Shown piece after piece: positions 1 to 8,602 of a stretch of 37,687 nt of DNA (its first letter is position 1; every line of letters begins with the position of its first letter). Source of the stretch: Candidatus Janibacter merdipullorum (GTDB lineage: Bacteria > Actinomycetota > Actinomycetes > Actinomycetales > Dermatophilaceae). The stretch spans positions 1-37,687 of the forward strand of contig DXAR01000027.1 of the NCBI GenBank assembly GCA_019116945.1, written 5' to 3'. The position numbers and the translations under genes are program-made. The notes below the pieces were generated by a model. The model was not told the DNA's origin and did no database searches. It was given only the letters and a program-made list of their open reading frames with translations.

Positions 1-1311
1 CGGCCGGTGATCATCATCGCCAACGACCCGACGGTCAAGGCCGGGTCGTGGGGCGCTCGCACGGTGGAAAAGATCGTCAGGGCGACCGAGACCGCGCTCC
101 GCGAGGAGCTCCCGGTCTTCTGGCTCGTCGACTCCGCCGGTGCGCGCATCACCGACCAGGTCGAGATGTTCCCCGGTCGCCGCGGCGCGGGGCACATCTT
201 CCACAACCAGGTCGCGCTCTCCGGCAAGGTGCCGCAGATCTGCTGCCTCTTCGGCCCGAGCGCCGCCGGCGGTGCGTACATCCCCTCCTTCACCGATCTC
301 GTCATCATGGTCGAGGGCAATGCCTCGATGTACCTGGGCAGCCCCCGCATGGCCGAGATGGTCGTGGGGGAGCGGGTCTCCCTCGAGGAGATGGGCGGCG
401 CCCGCATGCACTGCACCGTCAGCGGTGTCGGTGACGTCCTCGTCGCCGACGACACCGAGGCGATCGAGACCGCCCGGCTGTGGCTGAGCTATCTGCCGCA
501 GAACTGGCACAGCGACCTCCCTTCGTACCAGCCGGAGGAGCCGGCCGCGGAGCTGACCTCGGCGACGATCCCGGAGCGGGAGTCCCAGCCCTTCGACATC
601 CACGAGGTCATCGACGGGCTCGTCGACGACGACTCTTTCTTCGAGGTCAAGGAGCTCTTCGCGCCCGAGCTCGTCGTCGGCCTGGGCCGGATGGCGGGGG
701 AGGCCGTCGGCATCGTCGCCAACAACTCGATGGCCAAGGGCGGTGTGCTCTTCACCGACAGCGCCGACAAGGCCGCGCGCTTCATCTGGCTCTGCGATGC
801 CTACTCGATCCCGCTCGTCTACCTCGCCGACGTGCCGGGCTTCATGATCGGCTCCGAGGTCGAGCGCGGCGGCATCATCCGGCACGGCGCCAAGATGGTC
901 TCCGCGGTCTCCTCCGCGACGGTCCCGCAGTTCTGCGTCATCGTCCGCAAGGCCTACGGTGCTGGCCTCTACGCGATGGGTGGCCCCGGCTTCGCCCCGG
1001 ACGCGACGATCGCGCTGCCGACGGCGCGCATCGCCGTCATGGGCCCCGAGGCCGCGGTCAACGCGGTGTACGCCAACACCATCGCCAAGGTCGAGGCGGA
1101 CGAAGGGGAGGCCGCGCGCGACGAGTTCATCGCGGCCCGCCGGGAGGAGTACGAGGAGGACGTCGACCTCGAGCGCCTCGCCGCCGATCTCGTCCTCGAC
1201 CAGGTCATCGAGCCGGAGCAGCTGCGCGGGGAGCTGCTCGCCCGGCTGCGGCACGCCCGCGGGCGGGACCGGCGCTTCTCCGAGCGGCGGCGCGGGATCC
1301 CTCCGGTGTGA
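1..1311 (+). CDS. Acyl-CoA carboxylase beta (carboxyltransferase) subunit, 5'-truncated by window edge
   Basis: Reading frame open from base 1; carboxyltransferase motifs (VDSAGARITDQVEMFPGRRGAGHIFHNQV, GPSAAGGAYIPSFTDLVIMVEG, DVPGFMIGSEVERGGIIRHGAKM, AYGAGLYAMGGPGF). Confidence 0.93.
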   Translation, partial: RPVIIIANDPTVKAGSWGARTVEKIVRATETALREELPVFWLVDSAGARITDQVEMFPGRRGAGHIFHNQVALSGKVPQICCLFGPSAAGGAYIPSFTDLVIMVEGNASMYLGSPRMAEMVVGERVSLEEMGGARMHCTVSGVGDVLVADDTEAIETARLWLSYLPQNWHSDLPSYQPEEPAAELTSATIPERESQPFDIHEVIDGLVDDDSFFEVKELFAPELVVGLGRMAGEAVGIVANNSMAKGGVLFTDSADKAARFIWLCDAYSIPLVYLADVPGFMIGSEVERGGIIRHGAKMVSAVSSATVPQFCVIVRKAYGAGLYAMGGPGFAPDATIALPTARIAVMGPEAAVNAVYANTIAKVEADEGEAARDEFIAARREEYEEDVDLERLAADLVLDQVIEPEQLRGELLARLRHARGRDRRFSERRRGIPPV

Positions 1312-1327
1312 CCCTCGCCGGTGTTTC

Positions 1328-1402
1328 TCGGGTCACCCGATAAGCACCCCCTTCGCAAGGGTTTGGAACTCTTGCTGAGCGGGGGTTTCTCGGGTGACCC
1401 GA
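1328..1402. promoter_or_regulatory. Pair of identical-arm palindromes TCGGGT(C/G)ACCCGA in direct repeat GTTTCTCGGGTSACCCGAT, 62 bp apart
   Basis: Exact dyads at 1328-1340 and 1390-1402, each inside a 19-bp near-identical direct repeat (1323-1341, 1385-1403), in the gap before the S8 protease gene. Confidence 0.6.
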
Positions 1403-1529
1403 TCATCGTGGGGCTGGTGGGGCGAGGCGCGAAGGGGGCGTGACGGAGACCGCAGCCCGCTCGCGCTGCGCGGTCCCGCCTTCGTCGTTACCGTTGAGTA
1501 GCCCACACCCTCTGACGAAGGAACCCCTG

Positions 1530-2606
1530 ATGAAGCGCTGGACCGCTCCCATCGCCGCCGCAGCCTGTGCGGTCGGCCTCGTCGCCACCGCCGGCTCCGC
1601 CGGTGCCGCCACCAACGACCCCCTTCGCCCCGATCTCTGGGGGCTGGACCAGGTCAAGGCCGAGCAGGCGTGGCCCACGACGACTGGTGAGGGCGCGACC
1701 GTCGCCGTCGTCGACACCGGCGTCGACCTCGGGCACCCGGACCTCGCCGGGCGGCTCGTGCCCGGCGCGACCTTCGTCTGCGAGGAGGGCCACGAGGGCT
1801 CCTGCGGCGACGGGGGATGGAAGGGCATCGACGGCGAAGGCCAGGAGTCCGACGTCCACGGCACCCACGTCGCCGGCACCATCGCGGCCGTGGCCGACAA
1901 CGGCACCGGTGTCGCCGGCGTCGCCCCCGACGCGAAGATCATGCCGATCAAGGTCCTCGAGGACGGCTCCGGCCAGACCGAGGACATCGCCGAGGGCATC
2001 CGCTACGCAGCCGACAACGGCGCGGACGTCATCAACCTCAGTCTCGGTGGTCTGCCCGGCACCCAGATCTTCTCCATCCTCGGCCTCGACACGACGACCA
2101 AGGACGCGATCCAGTACGCCCGGGACAAGGGCACGCTCACCGTCGCCGCCGCCGGCAACACCTCGACCCTGATGTGCAACGACCCGGCCTTCAGCAGCGA
2201 CTCGATCTGCGTCGGTGCCACGGACCGCAATGCCCTGAAGTCGTACTTCTCCGAGCTGCCGGTGACCTTCCGCGGGAAGGGCGTCGCCGGGCCGGGCGGG
2301 TCCGGTCGCCTCCTCGGCGGGCCGTGCTCGGATGACATCATCTCGACCGTCCCGCGCGGGACGGGCACCGACGAGTGCGGCGAGGGCAAGGACTACGCGG
2401 CCTTCGCCGGGACGTCCATGGCGACCCCGCACGTCGCGGGCGTCGCCGCGCTCCTCTACGCGCAGGGCCGGAGCATGGAGAACGTCGAGGGCGCGATCCT
2501 CGAGACCGCCCGCAACCCGCTGTGGGGCACCCGCGGAGGCTTCAGCGCCTTCTACGGCCGCGGCATCGTCGACGCCGAGGCCGCCATCGCTCACCCGCGC
2601 GACTGA
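1530..2606 (+). CDS. Secreted S8 family (subtilisin-like) serine protease
   Basis: ATG 1530 with signal peptide MKRWTAPIAAAACAVGLVATAGSAGA; catalytic motifs VVDTGVDLGHPDL, HGTHVAGTI, GTSMATPHVAGVAALL. Confidence 0.93.
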   Translation: MKRWTAPIAAAACAVGLVATAGSAGAATNDPLRPDLWGLDQVKAEQAWPTTTGEGATVAVVDTGVDLGHPDLAGRLVPGATFVCEEGHEGSCGDGGWKGIDGEGQESDVHGTHVAGTIAAVADNGTGVAGVAPDAKIMPIKVLEDGSGQTEDIAEGIRYAADNGADVINLSLGGLPGTQIFSILGLDTTTKDAIQYARDKGTLTVAAAGNTSTLMCNDPAFSSDSICVGATDRNALKSYFSELPVTFRGKGVAGPGGSGRLLGGPCSDDIISTVPRGTGTDECGEGKDYAAFAGTSMATPHVAGVAALLYAQGRSMENVEGAILETARNPLWGTRGGFSAFYGRGIVDAEAAIAHPRD

Positions 2607-3220
2607 GCGAGGTCCCACCAGCCGACCCCGAGGTCGGCGAGCAGCCGCCGCAGGAGCGGCAGGCACAGCCCGATGACGGTGCTCGGGTGCCCCTGGATCG
2701 ACTCGACGAAGGGGGCCCCGAGCCCGTCGAGGGTGAAGCCGCCCGCGACGTGCAGCGGCTCGTCGGTGGCGAGGTAGCCCTCGATCTCCGCGTCGTCGAC
2801 ATCGCCGAAGTGCACCGTCGCGCTCGCCGGGGCCGCAGCACTGCGACCGGTGCGGGGGTCGAGGAGCCAGTGGCCGGTGTGGAGGACTCCGCTGCGGCCG
2901 CGCAGCTCCTCCCGCCAGCGGCGGCGAGCGACGTCGACGGTGCCCGGCTTGCCGTGGACCCGGCCGCCGACCTCGAGGACGGAGTCGCAGGCGAGGACGA
3001 GGCGCTCGTCGCCGGCGAGCCGCTCGCGGACGGCCGCCCCCTTCGCCTCGGCGAGGACCTGGGCCAACCCGTCAGGTCCGAGATGAGGGTCCTCGATCCG
3101 CGCGGCGGACTCCACCGCCTCCTCGTCGACGTCGCTGACGACGACATCAGGCTCGATCCCGCTGGCGCGCAACAGGAGCAGACGAGCGGGGGAGGCGGAG
3201 GCGAGGACGAGTGAGGCCAT
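2591..3220 (-). CDS. maf: Maf family nucleotide pyrophosphatase
   Basis: MASLVLASASPARLLLLRASGIEPDVVVSDVDEEAV start and LACDSVLEVGGRVHGKP motif; internal start at 3220 preferred over the longer ORF. Confidence 0.9.
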   Translation of the reverse strand: MASLVLASASPARLLLLRASGIEPDVVVSDVDEEAVESAARIEDPHLGPDGLAQVLAEAKGAAVRERLAGDERLVLACDSVLEVGGRVHGKPGTVDVARRRWREELRGRSGVLHTGHWLLDPRTGRSAAAPASATVHFGDVDDAEIEGYLATDEPLHVAGGFTLDGLGAPFVESIQGHPSTVIGLCLPLLRRLLADLGVGWWDLAQSRG

Positions 3221-3356
3221 GGCCACATGGTGCACCTGTTGCCTGGTGATTGACGCGTCGGTAACTTGTGGTTCACCGCCACACCGACGAGGACGTCGTG
3301 CCCCGCCACATCCTGCTGGGCCGGTGATCTTCTCCCGCCCTGCAGACAGGACACGC

Positions 3357-4628
3357 ATGTTCTCCAGACCCACTCGTGTGACGGCTGCGGCGACGCTCGC
3401 CGCAGCCCTCACCTTCTCGCTCACGGGGCAGGCCACTGCCGGGCCCGATGACACGCCCGGCACCGCCGGCGCCACGACGGTGACCGACACTCCGGAGCCG
3501 GAGCGCCCCGCCTTCTACGAGCCGCCGGCCACCATCCCGAACGAGCCCGGCACGATCATCCGCAGCGAGAAGGCCCCGCTCCTCCTCGACCCCTTCGACC
3601 TCTCGTCGACGGTCGTCACGGCGACCCGCGTCATGTACTCCTCGACCGACGGTGACGGCAACCCGATCGCGGTGACGGGCACGGTCTTCGAGCCGACGAC
3701 GACCTACTACGGCAAGAGTGAGCGCCCGCTGATCTCCTATGCGCCGGGGACCCAGGGCATGGGTGACCGCTGTGCCCCCTCGCGCCAGATGGAGGACCTC
3801 GTCGAGTACGAGGGCATCGGGATCGCCCGCTCCGTGGCGCGGGGCTATGCCGTGGCCATCACCGACTACCAGGGCCTCGGGACGCCCGGGACGCACACCT
3901 ACGTGGCCCGCGAGGCCCAGGGCAATGCGACTCTCGACATGGCCAGGGCAGCGCAGAACCTCGAGGAGACCGACCTCGACGCGGACACGCCGGTCGGCAT
4001 CATGGGCTACTCGCAGGGCGGCGGTGCGGCCGCGGCCGCAGCAGAGCTCGCCGGTGAGTACGCGCCCGAGCTGGACATCAAGGGCTCGGCCGTCGGCGCG
4101 CCGACGGCGCACCTGGACCAGGTCGGTGAGCAGATCGACGGCAGCCTCTACAACGCCTTCGCACTCTTCGCCGTCCTCGGTCTGTCCACCGCGGAGCGGA
4201 TCGACCCGGACGAGTACCTCAACGAGGAGGGCCGGAAGATGGCCTCCCAGGTCGAGGACGCCTGTGTGTTCGACCTCTTCGACTACGCCTTCAAGGACAC
4301 CGGGCAGTACACCGCGAGCGGCAAGTCGCTCACCGAGCTGCTGTCGGAGGAGCCCTTCGCCTCGGCGGTGGAGGAGCAGCGGCTCGGGAAGATCGCGCCC
4401 AACGCCCCCGTCGTCATCAACCACGCCATCGGCGACGACGTCATCCCGTACAAGGGCGGCAAGCAGCTGGGCGGTGACTGGTGCGACAAGGGGACCCGGG
4501 TCTCCTTCAACGCCGGACTCATCCCCACGCACGTCGGCGGATTCGTCCCCCACGTCGAGAAGTCGATGTACTTCTTCGAGAAGCGCTTCGCCGGTCAGAA
4601 CCAGCTGAGCAGCTGCTGGCGCCTCTGA
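3357..4628 (+). CDS. Secretory lipase family protein (alpha/beta hydrolase)
   Basis: ATG 3357 with signal peptide MFSRPTRVTAAATLAAALTFSLTGQATA; nucleophile elbow GYSQGGGAAAAAAELA; YAPGTQGMGDRCAPS typical of secretory (LIP-type) lipases. Confidence 0.85.
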   Translation: MFSRPTRVTAAATLAAALTFSLTGQATAGPDDTPGTAGATTVTDTPEPERPAFYEPPATIPNEPGTIIRSEKAPLLLDPFDLSSTVVTATRVMYSSTDGDGNPIAVTGTVFEPTTTYYGKSERPLISYAPGTQGMGDRCAPSRQMEDLVEYEGIGIARSVARGYAVAITDYQGLGTPGTHTYVAREAQGNATLDMARAAQNLEETDLDADTPVGIMGYSQGGGAAAAAAELAGEYAPELDIKGSAVGAPTAHLDQVGEQIDGSLYNAFALFAVLGLSTAERIDPDEYLNEEGRKMASQVEDACVFDLFDYAFKDTGQYTASGKSLTELLSEEPFASAVEEQRLGKIAPNAPVVINHAIGDDVIPYKGGKQLGGDWCDKGTRVSFNAGLIPTHVGGFVPHVEKSMYFFEKRFAGQNQLSSCWRL

Positions 4629-4637
4629 GCCGTCGAG

Positions 4638-4683
4638 GACGAAGGGGGTGACACCGGCGATCGCCGGAGTCACCCCCTTCGTC
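4638..4683. terminator. Bidirectional terminator-like hairpin between convergent genes
   Basis: GACGAAGGGGGTGAC (4638-4652) pairs perfectly with GTCACCCCCTTCGTC (4669-4683); the interior CCGGCGATCGCCGG (4654-4667) is itself a palindrome. Confidence 0.85.
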
Positions 4684-4697
4684 GTGGGAGGGGAGGA

Positions 4698-5576
4698 TCA
4701 GGGGGTGAACTCGGCGTGGTAGACGCCGTCACCCGATCCGTCGGCCACCGAGGTGGAGTTGAAGTACAGGGTGAGCTTCGTGCCGTCGGTGTTGGTGTAG
4801 AGCGCGTAGTGGCGGGTGACGGAGGTCTGGCTCCAGCCGCTGCCACCCGTGCCGTGGTCGTCGAAGAGCTGGCTCATCGCCGTGGCCGAGGCGTACTTCT
4901 CGGCGGTGCTCCGCCGACCGGCACCCCAGGCGCGGACGAGGGCATCGCAGTAGTCGGAGGTGCTCGTCTCGGGGACCAGGCCGCTGCCGGAGTCGGCGCT
5001 GTCGCCGGAGTCGTCGGCGTCATCGGAGGAGCCGCCCTCCTTCAGGCGCGTGCCGACCACGCCGTTGGGCCCACCCTCGGTGACCTCCTCCCGGTCGACG
5101 AAGACGGTGAGGACCCCGCCGTCACCGTCGGTGTAGCGCACGTGCGTGCGGAGGCCGTGGTCGACCTCGCCCTGGCGCGACCAAGACGTCCCGCCCTTGG
5201 GGTGGAAGGCGAAGAGGCTGCTCACGGTCGTCGCGGTCGCGTACTTCAGGGCCTCCTGTCGATCTCCGACACCCCAGGCGCGGACGAAGTCGTCGGCATA
5301 GCTGCGGACGTCGGTGGGCAGGTCGGACCCGCCATCGGATGACGAGGACGTCGAGGACGGATCGGACGTGGGGGCGTCCGGGACGTCGGCCGTCGCGGTG
5401 GCGGTGGCGGTCGCGGTGGAGGTCTCCTCGGTGGGCTCGGAGCTGCTCGAGCTCGTGACCGTCACCGTCTCCTCGGCTGAGCTCTTGTCGTCCCCGCCGG
5501 GCAGGCTCAGTCCGCATCCGCTCACGAGCGTCAGCGACGCGACGACGACGACCGGTCCCCTGATGTTCTTCCCCAT
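4698..5576 (-). CDS. Predicted lipoprotein with two tandem copies of a ~70-aa domain
   Basis: Lipobox signal MGKNIRGPVVVVASLTLVSGC; Thr/Ser/Ala-rich linker; repeats YADDFVRAWGVGDRQEALKYATATTVSSLF... and YCDALVRAWGAGRRSTAEKYASATAMSQLF... Confidence 0.75.
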   Translation of the reverse strand: MGKNIRGPVVVVASLTLVSGCGLSLPGGDDKSSAEETVTVTSSSSSEPTEETSTATATATATADVPDAPTSDPSSTSSSSDGGSDLPTDVRSYADDFVRAWGVGDRQEALKYATATTVSSLFAFHPKGGTSWSRQGEVDHGLRTHVRYTDGDGGVLTVFVDREEVTEGGPNGVVGTRLKEGGSSDDADDSGDSADSGSGLVPETSTSDYCDALVRAWGAGRRSTAEKYASATAMSQLFDDHGTGGSGWSQTSVTRHYALYTNTDGTKLTLYFNSTSVADGSGDGVYHAEFTP

Positions 5577-5618
5577 GGCAGCAAGCCTATGGGAAGGGGG
5601 CCTGATGCGGCCGGGAGT

Positions 5619-6215
5619 TCACCCTTCGAGGGAGATCCGCCACTCGCCCTCGATGAGCGTCAGGTCGATGACATGGTCCTCACCCGCCCGGTTCCTCACG
5701 GTGACCGTGGCATCCCGGCCGTCGGCGGAGATCCTGGAGTCCCGGATGTCGATGCTCGCATCGGCAGGGACGTCCAGCTCCTCCCAGTTCTCCTCCATCT
5801 GCTCGCCGCAGCTCTGGTCGAACTGCTCGAGCGACTCGACGATCGCCGGGTCGAAGGCCTCGCAGGCGGCCTCGAAGTCCTCCTCGCTGAGGGCGGTGGC
5901 GAAGTCCTCGACGGTCTCCTCCGGCCCGCCCTCGCCTGCGCCGGACGACCCGTCGGTGGTCGATGATGCCGTCGGCTCCGCGGCCGTGGCGGTGGCCGAG
6001 GTGCCGTCCTCCTCGGTGTCCGAGGTCGCGGTCTCCGTCTCCGTCTCGGTGGCGGTCTCGGTGCGGGTCTCCTGCGGGGACGTCGTCTGGCTGGCGCTGC
6101 TGGTGCCGCTGGAACTACCGGCGTCCTCGTCACCACCCGAGGGGATGAGCGAGCACCCCGCAGCGAGCGTCAGCGACACGATGATGACTACGGGCCCCCT
6201 GATGTTCTTCCCCAT
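5619..6215 (-). CDS. Predicted lipoprotein, hypothetical C-terminal domain
   Basis: Lipobox signal MGKNIRGPVVIIVSLTLAAGC nearly identical to the neighbouring lipoprotein; Thr/Glu-rich linker; C-terminal domain GEDHVIDLTLIEGEWRISLEG. Confidence 0.75.
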   Translation of the reverse strand: MGKNIRGPVVIIVSLTLAAGCSLIPSGGDEDAGSSSGTSSASQTTSPQETRTETATETETETATSDTEEDGTSATATAAEPTASSTTDGSSGAGEGGPEETVEDFATALSEEDFEAACEAFDPAIVESLEQFDQSCGEQMEENWEELDVPADASIDIRDSRISADGRDATVTVRNRAGEDHVIDLTLIEGEWRISLEG

Positions 6216-6238
6216 GGTGGACACCCTACGAGGGATGA

Positions 6239-7957
6239 TCACGAACCGCTCTCGGCAGCTGGGCCGAGCAGCGCCGTGCGCAGGGTGTCGAGCCCCATCC
6301 CGCCGAGGTCGAGGGCGCGGCGGTGGAAGGCCGTGAGGTCGAAGTCGGCGCCCTCGCGGCCGGCGGTCTCCTCCCGCAGCTGCAACCAGAAGCGCTCGCC
6401 GATCTTGTAGCTCGGTGCCTGGCCCGGCCAGCCGAGGTAGCGGTCGAGCTCGAAGCGGAGGAACTCCTCGTCCTGGTTCGCGTGCGCGGAGAGGAAGTCC
6501 CAGGCCTTGTCGTAGGTCCACGCGCCGCCGCCCACCTCGGCAGGTGCCTCGAATCCGCAGTGGACCCCGATGTCGAGGACGACCCGCGCCGCCCGCAGCG
6601 ACTGGCCGTCGAGGAGACCCATGCGGTTGCCCGGGTCGTCCATGAGCCCCAGCTCGGCCATGAGCCACTCCGCGTAGAGGGCCCAGCCCTCGCCGTGGCC
6701 GGAGGTCCACGAGGCGAGGCGGCGCCAGCGGTTGAGCTGCTCACGACGGACGATCGACTGGCCGATCTGGAGGTGGTGACCGGGGACGCCCTCGTGGTAG
6801 ACGGTCGTCAGCTCGCGCCAGGTGCCGAAGGTCGTGACCCCCTTCGGCACGGACCACCACATGCGACCGGGGCGGGAGAAGTCGTCGCTCGGTCCGGTGT
6901 AGTAGATGCCGCCGGTCTCGGTCGGGGCGATGCAGCACTCGATGGTGCGGACCGGGTCGGGGATGTCGAGGTGCGGGTCGAGGAGGGCGATGGCCTCGTC
7001 GGCCTTCGTCTGCATCCACTCGCGGAGGGCGTCGGTGCCGTGGAGCTGGTAGCGCGGGTCGGCGTCGAGGGCGGCAATGGCCTCCTGGATGTCCGCCCCC
7101 GGACGGATCCGGTCGGCGACGGACGCCATCTCGTCGGTGATGCGGGCGAGCTCCTCCTGCCCCCAGGCATAGGTCTCCTCGAGGTCGATCTCGGTCCCGA
7201 GGAAGACCCGCGAGTGGAGCTGGTAGGCCTCACGCCCGCAGGCATCGGACTCAGGAGCCTTGTCCCGCAAGGGCTTGAGCCGCTCGGCCAGGTCCCGGTA
7301 GCCACCGGCCGCGGCCTCGACCCCGGTGCGGAGGTCTGTCGCCAGCGCGTCCGGGAGGGACGACCCGTCGGCGAGCGCGGCGCCTGTGAGCAGCCCGGCG
7401 AAGTAGCCGTCCGGGGCAGTGAGGTCGGCGCACTGGTCGATGCACCGCTTGTACTGGCGAAGGGGGGCGATGTCCCCCTTCGCAGCGGCGGCCGACAGCG
7501 ACTCGGTCCACTGCTCGAGGGCGGTGGGCACCTGCGTGAGGCGGGCGGCGATCGTGGCCCAGTCCTCCGTCGTGGTGGTCGGCATGAGGTCGAAGACGTC
7601 GCGCACCGACTGCATCGGTGAGGCGATGACGTTGATCTCCTGCAGGTCGAGCCCTGCGTCGTGGAGCTCCTCTGCGAGGCCGAGTCGCTCGCGCATCGCC
7701 TCGATGGTGATCCGGTCCACCTCGTCGACGGGGGTGGCGCCGTCGAGCGCGGTGAGGGTCTCTCGACGGCGACGGGAGGCGGCTGCGAAGCCGTCGGGGG
7801 AGAGGTCGTCGAGCTCCGCCTCGCGGCCGGGGAGCCCGAGGAAGGTCGCCTCGATGGGGGAGGCCGCGACCTCGGCGTCCAGGTGGGCCTCGGCGATGTG
7901 GTCGATCTCGGTCTGCGGGCGGTGGTCCTCGGTCGTCACCTGTCGGACGGTACCCAT
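6239..7957 (-). CDS. DUF885 family protein (putative metallopeptidase-like)
   Basis: 586-aa ORF with VYHEGVPGHHLQIGQ, IECCIAPTETGGIYYTGPSDDFSRPGRMWW typical of DUF885; start 7957 (or 7999) uncertain. Confidence 0.85.
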   Translation of the reverse strand: MGTVRQVTTEDHRPQTEIDHIAEAHLDAEVAASPIEATFLGLPGREAELDDLSPDGFAAASRRRRETLTALDGATPVDEVDRITIEAMRERLGLAEELHDAGLDLQEINVIASPMQSVRDVFDLMPTTTTEDWATIAARLTQVPTALEQWTESLSAAAAKGDIAPLRQYKRCIDQCADLTAPDGYFAGLLTGAALADGSSLPDALATDLRTGVEAAAGGYRDLAERLKPLRDKAPESDACGREAYQLHSRVFLGTEIDLEETYAWGQEELARITDEMASVADRIRPGADIQEAIAALDADPRYQLHGTDALREWMQTKADEAIALLDPHLDIPDPVRTIECCIAPTETGGIYYTGPSDDFSRPGRMWWSVPKGVTTFGTWRELTTVYHEGVPGHHLQIGQSIVRREQLNRWRRLASWTSGHGEGWALYAEWLMAELGLMDDPGNRMGLLDGQSLRAARVVLDIGVHCGFEAPAEVGGGAWTYDKAWDFLSAHANQDEEFLRFELDRYLGWPGQAPSYKIGERFWLQLREETAGREGADFDLTAFHRRALDLGGMGLDTLRTALLGPAAESGS

Positions 7958-8058
7958 GCGACGCGGTGGGCGCGCGGTGACCGAGGATGGGTCGTGCACG
8001 GACCGGATCTGGTAGGAAGACCCGCAGACCGCCCCCCTTCGTCCCCCGGAGTGACCGC

Positions 8059-8601
8059 ATGACCCTCACCGCCGCCGCTGACGGCTCCGCCCTCGGCAAC
8101 CCCGGACCCGCCGGCTGGGGCTGGTACATCGACGACGACCGGTGGGCCTGCGGGGGATGGGCGCACGGGACGAACAACATGGGCGAGCTCACCGCGGTGC
8201 TCGACCTCCTGCAGCAGACCGCGCACCTCGACGAGGAGCTGCACGTCATCTGCGACAGCAAGTACGTCATCAACTCGATCACCGCGTGGATGCCGGGATG
8301 GAAGGCCAAGGGCTGGCGCAAGAAGGACGGCAAGCCGGTGCTCAACGTCGAGATCATGCAGGCGCTCGACGCGGCGATGGAGGGGCGCTCGGTGACCTTC
8401 GAGTGGGTCAAGGGCCACGCCGGTCATGCGCTCAACGAGGAGGCCGACCGGCTCGCCTCGAGCGCCGCGGCCGCCTGGGCGAAGGGGGTGGCCCCCGATG
8501 GTGGCCCGGGCATCCCGGGAGCACGGTCGGGTCACGCCGGGACCGTCGAGCCGGCGGCCGACGAGTCCGGTCCGGAGGACGAGCCGCTCTCGCTCTTCTG
8601 A
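8059..8601 (+). CDS. rnhA: Ribonuclease HI with extended acidic C-terminal tail ending PLSLF
   Basis: AAADGSALGNPGPAGWGWYIDD, NNMGELTAVLDLLQQT, CDSKYVINSITAWMPGWKAKGWRKKDGKPVLN, WVKGHAGHALNEEADRLA; ATG at 8059. Confidence 0.93.
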   Translation: MTLTAAADGSALGNPGPAGWGWYIDDDRWACGGWAHGTNNMGELTAVLDLLQQTAHLDEELHVICDSKYVINSITAWMPGWKAKGWRKKDGKPVLNVEIMQALDAAMEGRSVTFEWVKGHAGHALNEEADRLASSAAAAWAKGVAPDGGPGIPGARSGHAGTVEPAADESGPEDEPLSLF

Positions 8602-8602
8602 C

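Noticed and set aside
1349-1361. CCCTT-CGC-AAGGG mini-hairpin as terminator of the first carboxylase gene
   Set aside because: Only a 5-bp stem; too weak, and it overlaps a copy of the enriched motif.
1488-2666. 392-aa minus-strand ORF opposite the protease
   Set aside because: Shadow ORF; the sense strand encodes a complete S8 catalytic triad.
3273-4673. 466-aa minus-strand ORF opposite the lipase
   Set aside because: Shadow ORF with V/L/G/R/D-rich low-complexity sequence; the plus-strand lipase has signal peptide and catalytic motifs.
6323-7621. 432-aa plus-strand ORF opposite DUF885
   Set aside because: Shadow ORF; DUF885 motifs (HEGVPGHH) on the minus strand are decisive.
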